Assembly: GCA_023441255.1 (NCBI GenBank)
Contig: JAEZPW010000426.1
Coordinates: 1-8,882 of the forward strand
Length of the DNA: 8,882 nt
Source of the DNA: Acidobacteriota bacterium
GTDB lineage: Bacteria > Acidobacteriota > Terriglobia > Terriglobales > Acidobacteriaceae
Reading direction: 5' to 3'
Within the stretch, counting starts at the first letter, position 1. The number at the start of each line of letters is the position of its first letter. Below, piece by piece: positions 4,256-8,882 of the stretch. The notes beneath the pieces are model-generated. The model had not been told where the DNA came from, did no database searches, and saw only the letters and a list, made by a program, of their open reading frames with translations. A program made the position numbers and the translations under genes.

Positions 4256-6151
4256 ATGTTCCCCAAAGGCGTTGTGATTGCGTTCTTCCTGCTCATATCG
4301 CTTGTCGCGTTGGCGAAAGATAAGGACTCATACCAGAAGCCTGGCCGCGTTCAACTCGACCGTGACGGCGAGAAGTGGGTTGACCGCACGCTGAAAAAGA
4401 TGTCGGTCGAAGAGAAGGTAGGCCAGATGATCATGATCTGGTCGAAGGGCGAGTTCACGAACGTGAACAGCCCGCGCTACCTCGAGCTGCGCGACACCAT
4501 GCGCAAGTTCCACTTGGGCGGCTTCGGTTTTACCGTGCCGACGCCCCTCGGGTTCCTGCAGAAGACCGAACCGTATGAGGCCGCCGCGCTCATCAACCAA
4601 TTGCAGCGCGATTCCAAGCTGCCGCTTATCATTGCCGCCGACTTCGAGCGCGGACTATCCATGCGACTGAACGGAGCCACGGCGTTCCCGCACGCGATGG
4701 CATTCGGAGCCGCTGGAAAGCCGGAGTACGCCGAAGAATTCGGACGCATCACGGCGCAGGAATCCCGCGCCATCGGCGTTGAGTGGAACTGGTTCCCGGA
4801 CGCGGACGTGAATTCGAATCCGCTAAACCCGATCATCAACACCCGCTCCTTCGGCGAGAACCCCGAACAGGTAAGCAAAATGGTGGAGGCCTACATCAAG
4901 GGCGCGCACGCCGGCGGTATGCTGACCACGGCGAAGCACTTCCCCGGCCACGGCGACACCGCAACCGACTCCCACCTCGGTCTGGCCGCCGTGAACGGCG
5001 ACCGCAACCACCTGGAAACCGTCGAGCTGCCGCCTTTTCGAGCCGCGATACAGGCGGGTGTGGACTCCGTGATGATCGCGCACGTGACCGTGCCTGCACT
5101 GGACAACGGCCCCAACCGCGTGTCCACCAACTCTCCGCTGGTCGTGACCGAGTTGCTGAAGAACGCAATGGGGTTCAAGGGACTGGTGGTGACCGATGCG
5201 CTCGACATGAACGGGCTTATGCGCATCTACGCGAGTTCGCCTAACCCGTCGGGCGCGGCGGCCGTGGCCACCGTGAAGGCCGGCAACGACATGGTACTCA
5301 TCCCACGCGACGTGGAGGGAACCTACAACGGCCTGCTGCACGCGGTGCAGTCGGGCGAGATACCGATGTCGCAGATCGACGCCTCGGTCCGCAAGATCCT
5401 GAACGCCAAGGCTTCTGTAGGTCTGCACAAGGCGCGGCTGGTGGATCTGAACGAGATCGGCGAGACCGTCGCCGAGCCAAAGGCCGTGGCGCTGGCACAG
5501 CAGGTGGCCGACGACGCAGTGACGCTGGTCCGCGACAACGGCAAGCTGCTTCCCTTCCGCCTGCCGAAGCGGCAGGGAACTAATCCGTCGCCGCTTGCGT
5601 ATACCAGTGCGGAGAAAGCCGGAGACCGTCTGCTTGCGCTCGTTTTCACCGACGACGTCCGCAGCGACTGGGGACGTCAGTTCGAGTGGCAGTTGCGGCA
5701 GCGGGTTCCGGATGTGAACGTCATCTACGTGGACCGCGACCTTGCGCCGTTCCTTGCGACCGACATTGTGCAGAAGGCGGCGCGGGCGCAGAACATCGTC
5801 GCAGCGGTTTTTGCGGTGCCGTCTGCCGGCAAGGTGATCAACGACCCGACGGCGGTGCTGAACTCGGTGCTGGACACGGCGGGAGACAAGACCGTGGTGG
5901 TTGCCATGGGCAGCCCCTACGTCGCTGCCGGGCTGCCGCAGGTACAGAACTATCTGTGTACGTTCTCGAACTCGGTCCCGTCTGAAACCAGCGCAGTGCG
6001 GGCGCTCTTCGGCGAGATTCCGGTCCGCGGGCGGCTGCCGGTTTCCATACCCAGACTGGCGCAGCGCGGTTCAGGCATCGACCGGCCCGCGCAGGTGATG
6101 CAAGGAGGGGTAAAGCAATATGAGGACAAGAGGGGCAATGCCAATCCGTAA
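4256..6151 (+). CDS. Exported family GH3 beta-N-acetylhexosaminidase (NagZ-like, two-domain)
   Basis: It hydrolyses beta-linked N-acetylglucosamine, probably from peptidoglycan or chitin fragments. The catalytic (beta/alpha)8 domain spans about residues 35-400. KHFPGHGDTATDSH at 227-240 carries the NagZ-type Asp238-x-His240 acid/base dyad, and VTDALDM places the nucleophile at Asp314. A C-terminal GH3 domain follows (about 430-620; AVALAQQVADDAVTLVRDNG at its start), so the 631-aa length resembles Bacillus YbbD-type enzymes rather than the single-domain cytosolic NagZ of E. coli. The open frame extends back to 4142, but that stretch is heptamer repeat. ATG 4256 starts a clean signal peptide (MFPKGVVIAFFLLISLVALA), so the enzyme is exported. 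Its 3' end overlaps the lipoprotein gene by 32 nt. Substrate specificity is not proven by sequence. Confidence 0.9.
   Translation: MFPKGVVIAFFLLISLVALAKDKDSYQKPGRVQLDRDGEKWVDRTLKKMSVEEKVGQMIMIWSKGEFTNVNSPRYLELRDTMRKFHLGGFGFTVPTPLGFLQKTEPYEAAALINQLQRDSKLPLIIAADFERGLSMRLNGATAFPHAMAFGAAGKPEYAEEFGRITAQESRAIGVEWNWFPDADVNSNPLNPIINTRSFGENPEQVSKMVEAYIKGAHAGGMLTTAKHFPGHGDTATDSHLGLAAVNGDRNHLETVELPPFRAAIQAGVDSVMIAHVTVPALDNGPNRVSTNSPLVVTELLKNAMGFKGLVVTDALDMNGLMRIYASSPNPSGAAAVATVKAGNDMVLIPRDVEGTYNGLLHAVQSGEIPMSQIDASVRKILNAKASVGLHKARLVDLNEIGETVAEPKAVALAQQVADDAVTLVRDNGKLLPFRLPKRQGTNPSPLAYTSAEKAGDRLLALVFTDDVRSDWGRQFEWQLRQRVPDVNVIYVDRDLAPFLATDIVQKAARAQNIVAAVFAVPSAGKVINDPTAVLNSVLDTAGDKTVVVAMGSPYVAAGLPQVQNYLCTFSNSVPSETSAVRALFGEIPVRGRLPVSIPRLAQRGSGIDRPAQVMQGGVKQYEDKRGNANP
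6102..6110 (+). promoter_or_regulatory. Strong ribosome binding site for the lipoprotein gene, inside the GH3 gene
   Basis: AAGGAGGGG lies 9 nt before ATG 6120 and is the best Shine-Dalgarno match in the window. It favours ATG 6120 over the in-frame ATG 6138, whose own AGAGGGG is only 2 nt away. Being inside the GH3 coding region, it implies co-transcription. Confidence 0.7.
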
Positions 6152-6689
6152 GTTGATGATCGCCTTCGCAGCGGCGGCCATGCTGCTGGCCGTTGCGGCA
6201 TGCAACATCCAGCACCAGAAGGACGGGGATAAAGAGAAGGTAAACATTCAGACGCCGGTCGGCGGCATCAAGGTGAATACCGACGCGGACGTGAAGGATG
6301 TCGGCCTTGCCGTTTATCCGGGCGCGCAACGTAGGCAGAAGAACGAGGGCGGCGATCACAATTCAGCCAACGTGAACATCTCGAGTTCCTTGTTCGGCGT
6401 GAAAGTCGTGGCGCTGGAGTACACGTCCAACGATTCGCCGGAGAAGATCAAGGAGTTCTACAAGAAGGAACTCGGCAAGTACGGCGACGTGCTCGACTGC
6501 AAGGGCGGCGTTCATGAAGATGGCAACCAAATCCGCTGCCAGGAAGGCCAGGAACACACCGACCGCACGGAACTCGTAGTAGGCACAAAAGAGCGGCAGC
6601 ACATCGTGTCTATCAAGCCCAGCGGAAACAGCGGAACGGAATTCGGGCTGGTGTACGTGCAGACGCGCGGCAAGGAAGGAGCCCTCTAA
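6120..6689 (+). CDS. Hypothetical lipoprotein co-translated with the GH3 enzyme
   Basis: The protein has a basic N-terminus, a hydrophobic stretch (MIAFAAAAMLLAVAA at 13-27) and Cys28 in a lipobox-like VAAC, so it is probably lipidated and anchored facing the periplasm. The mature part is 162 residues, hydrophilic, with no further membrane helix. It has a VYPGAQ segment, a helix-forming stretch NDSPEKIKEFYKKELGKYGD, and two later cysteines (DCKGG and IRCQEG) that could form a disulfide. I do not recognise a named family. The start overlaps the GH3 gene by 32 nt behind a strong ribosome site, so expression is coupled to the hydrolase. It may support the enzyme or share its envelope location, but no direct evidence shows this. 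An 8-bp repeat array begins 3 nt after the stop. Confidence 0.85.
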   Translation: MRTRGAMPIRKLMIAFAAAAMLLAVAACNIQHQKDGDKEKVNIQTPVGGIKVNTDADVKDVGLAVYPGAQRRQKNEGGDHNSANVNISSSLFGVKVVALEYTSNDSPEKIKEFYKKELGKYGDVLDCKGGVHEDGNQIRCQEGQEHTDRTELVVGTKERQHIVSIKPSGNSGTEFGLVYVQTRGKEGAL

Positions 6690-6691
6690 GA

Positions 6692-6739
6692 ATCGGGTTA
6701 TCGGGCCATCTCGCCATCGGGGCATCAGGCGATCTGCCT
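6692..6739 (+). repeat. 8-bp tandem array (ATCGGGCC-like units) after the lipoprotein gene
   Basis: Six units in exact 8-bp register start with ATC at 6692, 6700, 6708, 6716, 6724 and 6732: ATCGGGTT, ATCGGGCC, ATCTCGCC, ATCGGGGC, ATCAGGCG, ATCTGCCT. The array starts 3 nt past the stop codon. The reverse complement of the miaA-end array holds similar units (GATCGGGTGATC), so both may belong to one family. Confidence 0.75.
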
Positions 6740-6776
6740 ATAGCGCCGTCGTGGAGTTGGTCTAGTTCTTTGTGTG

Positions 6777-6799
6777 GGGACGGGGCTGTGCCCCGTCCC
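6777..6799 (+). terminator. Strong GC hairpin ending the GH3-lipoprotein operon
   Basis: GGGACGGGGC (6777-6786) and GCCCCGTCCC (6790-6799) are exact complements around the loop TGT, giving a very stable 10-bp stem 88 bp after the lipoprotein stop. What follows is TGAAATTTCT rather than a clean T-run, so rho-independent termination is probable but not certain. It could instead be a dispersed palindrome. Confidence 0.5.
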
Positions 6800-7000
6800 T
6801 GAAATTTCTGCGATGATTTTCGTTCATGCGCACATCCGTTTGAGCGCCATTCAATCGCTTCATCCCTGATAAATCATTCGCGAGTAGTAACTTTCAGGCA
6901 GTCGGGTTGCTCCATTACTGAAACACTCGTCACCCCCGGGGAGAAGGTCTGCGCGGGTTTCGGCAGGCTGGGGGGGCAAAGCTGTTCGGGGGGTTCCCAA
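6800..7000. other. Leader region of the TIGR03118-like gene
   Basis: No gene was found in these 201 bp. The last 70 bp are G-rich, with runs of seven and six G at 6970-6976 and 6988-6993; the latter lies 7 nt before ATG 7001 and may act as a poor ribosome site. CACCCCCGGGG at 6931-6941 could pair with these G runs. I could not identify a convincing promoter or a known riboswitch. Confidence 0.35.
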
Positions 7001-8131
7001 ATGCCACGCTCAGATCGTACGCACCACAGGGTGCTTGCCTCGGCTTTTGTCGTTGCGTTCGCGTTGGCTGTCTCGGCGAGCGCGTTCGGCCAGCACTACA
7101 CACGGACCGACCTCACGGTCGATCAATCCAGCGTATCGCCAAACGCTCCGAATCACGACCCCAACCTTGTGAACGCGTGGGGCCTCGCGCGCTCGTCGTC
7201 TTCGTTCTGGTGGGTAGCCGACAATGGGACCGGGCTCTCGACTCTCTACGACGGCACCGGAGCACCGCAGCAGCTGGTGGTGAAGATTCCTCTGCCGAAA
7301 GGACAGAAAAATGGAACTGCTGCGCCGACCGGGACGGTGTTCAATTTCACGACAGGCTTCGAGGTCGCACCCAAGATGCCGGCCATCTTCATCTTCGTCA
7401 CCGAGGACGGCACTATCTCAGCATGGAACCCGAAGGTGGACCCCACCAATGCCGTGCTGAAACTGGACCGCTCGGGCAAGGCGATCTATAAAGGCTGCGC
7501 CATCGCACAGACCAGGTTCGGCCCGCGCCTTTACGCGACAAACTTCATGACCGGCAAAGTTGAGGTGTTCGATGCCGGATTCAACCGGGTGCGCGACGAC
7601 CATGACGAACTCGCCCCGCACGCATTCAAATTTCCAGGACTCTCGAACCACTGGGCGCCATTCAATATTCAGAACGTGGGCGGGAATCTGGTGGTGACGT
7701 TCGCCAACCGCGATCCGGGATCGAAGGATGAGAACCACGGAGCCGGCCTCGGCTTTGTGGGTATTTTCTCGCGACGAGGTCGCCTGCTAACCGCGCTGGA
7801 GCACGGCCCGTGGTTCAATGCGCCGTGGGGAGTGGCGTTGGCGCCGTCTGACTTCGGCCCGTTCAGCCACAGGCTCCTGATCGGCAATTTCGGCGACGGT
7901 GCTATACACGCGTTCAATGTGGTGACGGGCCGGCGCGTTGGCGCGCTGCTCGATACCGCCGGAAACGTATTGAAGATCGACGGATTGTGGTCCATCCAGT
8001 TCGGTGGCAATGCAAAGAACTCAGGCTCGGCGACAGAGCTGTTCTTCACCGCCGGTCCGAATGACGAGAACAACGGATTGTTCGGGAAGATATCGCCCAC
8101 GGTCGCGGAAGGTCGTGGCGCGAGCGAGTGA
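7001..8131 (+). CDS. Secreted TIGR03118-family protein of unknown function
   Basis: The 376-residue protein begins with a signal peptide (basic PRSDRTHHR, hydrophobic core VLASAFVVAFALAVSASAFG, cleavage near residue 30). The mature part has features I associate with the TIGR03118 family: NLVNAWGLARSSSSFWWVAD near the start, VTEDGTISAWNP in the middle, FNAPWGVALAPSDFGPFSH, and LWSIQFGG with ELFFTAGPNDENNGLFG near the C-terminus. The repeated 'LVGNFGDGAIHAF'-like strands suggest a beta-propeller fold, which is inference. No catalytic motif or C-terminal sorting signal is visible. ATG 7001 is the only ATG in frame before the signal peptide; the G run upstream is a weak ribosome site. It is the single gene between the hairpin at 6777-6799 and the repeat at 8136-8246, so probably monocistronic. 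Confidence 0.8.
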   Translation: MPRSDRTHHRVLASAFVVAFALAVSASAFGQHYTRTDLTVDQSSVSPNAPNHDPNLVNAWGLARSSSSFWWVADNGTGLSTLYDGTGAPQQLVVKIPLPKGQKNGTAAPTGTVFNFTTGFEVAPKMPAIFIFVTEDGTISAWNPKVDPTNAVLKLDRSGKAIYKGCAIAQTRFGPRLYATNFMTGKVEVFDAGFNRVRDDHDELAPHAFKFPGLSNHWAPFNIQNVGGNLVVTFANRDPGSKDENHGAGLGFVGIFSRRGRLLTALEHGPWFNAPWGVALAPSDFGPFSHRLLIGNFGDGAIHAFNVVTGRRVGALLDTAGNVLKIDGLWSIQFGGNAKNSGSATELFFTAGPNDENNGLFGKISPTVAEGRGASE

Positions 8132-8135
8132 AGGG

Positions 8136-8246
8136 TTTTCGATGTTGTCATTCCGAGGAGCGAAGCGACGAGGAACCTCTACTCGCAGCAACGCTGTCGA
8201 TGGGGTAGGGATTCCTCGCTACGCTCGGAATGACAAAAGCGTCGGA
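8136..8246 (-). repeat. Dispersed palindromic repeat, full copy C (core 8147-8234)
   Basis: The same 88-bp element as at 2666-2753, in the opposite orientation, with five differences. Its ends GTCATTCCGAG and CTCGGAATGAC are perfect 11-bp inverted repeats. Flanks also match copies A and B (TTTTCGATGTTGTC on one side, AAAGCGTCGGA on the other), so the mobile or duplicated unit is about 110 bp. It lies between converging genes, starting 4 nt after the TIGR03118 stop, and could fold into a bidirectional transcription-ending stem. Confidence 0.9.
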
Positions 8247-8291
8247 TGGGTGGAATAGCAAATAATCACACAGTCCGACAGACAGATGTTC

Positions 8292-8783
8292 TCAGTGCGC
8301 TGCACCCGGTGACGTAATGGTCCCGTTGAACGAACCGGAGGTGAAGCCCGTTGCCTCGGTTATCAAACGCTCGACAGTGAAGCTGCCTTGGGCTTCGGCG
8401 AATCGACCCGTACCACCCGTAATTGTGTCAATTTCCGTAATCCTAGCGACACCGGGGGTGGAAGTCGGTGAAAGTGACCCGACAATTGTCGTATCGATAC
8501 TGTCTCCATTGGCCGCGACCAAGTGACCAGACCCCGTTGCGGTCGCGTTTGCGAGGGTCACCGTAAGTTGATAGGTGAATGAGAATTTACCGACTAAAGT
8601 ACCAATTCCCGTAGCACTCCCATTGGCGGAGATTGTGGTGGGGGGAGGGCCGCCTTGGGGTGTGTCGATTTCTTGTCCTTGAAAGGACCCGTTGAAGGGT
8701 ACCTGGTTCTGTGCCGCCGCCGATAGGACGAGGGCCGCCGTCAAGAACACTGCCGCCATGGAGAGATAGATGGTGGTCTTCAT
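8292..8783 (-). CDS. Secreted hypothetical protein, probably beta-rich
   Basis: The 163-residue protein has a signal peptide (MKTTIYLSMAAVFLTAALVL, then SAAAQ with cleavage near Gln25). The mature part is rich in Thr, Ser, Gly and Ala with alternating hydrophobic residues: FSFTYQLTVTLANATATGSG and GGTGRFAEAQGSFTVERLI. It ends in FTSGSFNGTIT. The GTGRF..A.GSFT pattern recalls small secreted beta-barrels of the allene-oxide-cyclase/dirigent type, but this is a loose resemblance and no function is claimed. AAAGGAAAAG ends 6 nt before the ATG and is a fair ribosome site. There is only one cysteine-free chain and no lipobox. It converges on the TIGR03118-like gene with the repeat between. Confidence 0.75.
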   Translation of the reverse strand: MKTTIYLSMAAVFLTAALVLSAAAQNQVPFNGSFQGQEIDTPQGGPPPTTISANGSATGIGTLVGKFSFTYQLTVTLANATATGSGHLVAANGDSIDTTIVGSLSPTSTPGVARITEIDTITGGTGRFAEAQGSFTVERLITEATGFTSGSFNGTITSPGAAH

Positions 8784-8834
8784 GTTCGCTTTTCCTTTTG
8801 TTCTCGTTTTCTGATTCGTTCAGCTCTTGTGAAC

Positions 8835-8840
8835 ATTATC
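8835..8840 (-). promoter_or_regulatory. Possible -10 box for the minus-strand secreted protein
   Basis: On the minus strand the sequence is GATAAT, five of six matches to TATAAT, about 50 nt upstream of the ATG. No matching -35 hexamer was found at 16-18 bp, so this is a weak call. Confidence 0.25.
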
Positions 8841-8882
8841 GGTAGCCGGGGAGCCAAATTCGGTTAGGTGGGTGGGTTGGGT

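Noticed and set aside
6925..7000. GEMM/cyclic-di-GMP riboswitch before the TIGR03118 gene, suggested by GGCAAAGC
   Set aside because: The first conserved half and the expected paired stems are not present; only a short G-rich match remains. A covariance-model search would settle it.
8004..8258. Plus-strand open frame of 84 codons at the end of the TIGR03118 gene
   Set aside because: It starts inside that gene in another frame and then reads through repeat copy C, giving FRGAKRRGTSTR again.
8785..8820. Heptamer array upstream of the minus-strand secreted protein
   Set aside because: There are A-rich and GAA-rich pieces, but no steady 7-bp register.

Overview
The window looks like chromosomal DNA of a Gram-negative soil-type bacterium, most likely an Acidobacteriota (Terriglobia-like) genome. 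This placement is an inference from high GC (about 60% by eye), an ECF sigma / anti-sigma / Spy-like cluster, a TIGR03118-type secreted protein, several signal-peptide proteins, and gaps crowded with short palindromic and tandem repeats. No rRNA, tRNA, transposase, phage gene or CRISPR array was seen.

Layout. 1-181: the cut end of a dispersed palindromic repeat, then a heptamer array (GAAACGC units) running into an extended -10 promoter. 182-313: a 43-residue single-TM protein. 349-1368: miaA (tRNA dimethylallyltransferase). 1351-1404: a GATC-type short array/hairpin over the miaA stop codon. 1481-2537: ECF sigma factor and its overlapping zinc-finger anti-sigma factor. 2545-2768: heptamers and the second copy of the dispersed repeat. 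2860-3477: exported Spy/CpxP-like chaperone. 3478-3742: non-coding DNA with perfect hairpins. 3743-4090 (minus): a small Smr-domain protein. 4091-4255: a divergent intergenic region built almost wholly of heptamer arrays in mirror orientation. 4256-6151: exported family GH3 beta-N-acetylhexosaminidase, overlapping by 32 nt a lipoprotein gene (6120-6689). 6690-7000: an 8-bp tandem array and a strong GC hairpin. 7001-8131: TIGR03118-like secreted protein. 8136-8246: third copy of the dispersed repeat, between convergent genes. 8292-8783 (minus): a secreted hypothetical protein.

Function. The genes are housekeeping and envelope functions: tRNA modification, an envelope-stress style sigma/anti-sigma pair with a periplasmic chaperone nearby, a peptidoglycan-sugar hydrolase with a co-translated lipoprotein, and secreted proteins of unknown role. 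No new defence or mobile system is evident. The most unusual signal is non-coding: 7- and 8-bp tandem arrays lie within about 20 bp of the starts or stops of six genes. At two genes the array is followed at near-fixed distance by an extended -10 box and then, 6 nt later, by the start codon, which is the geometry of leaderless transcripts.
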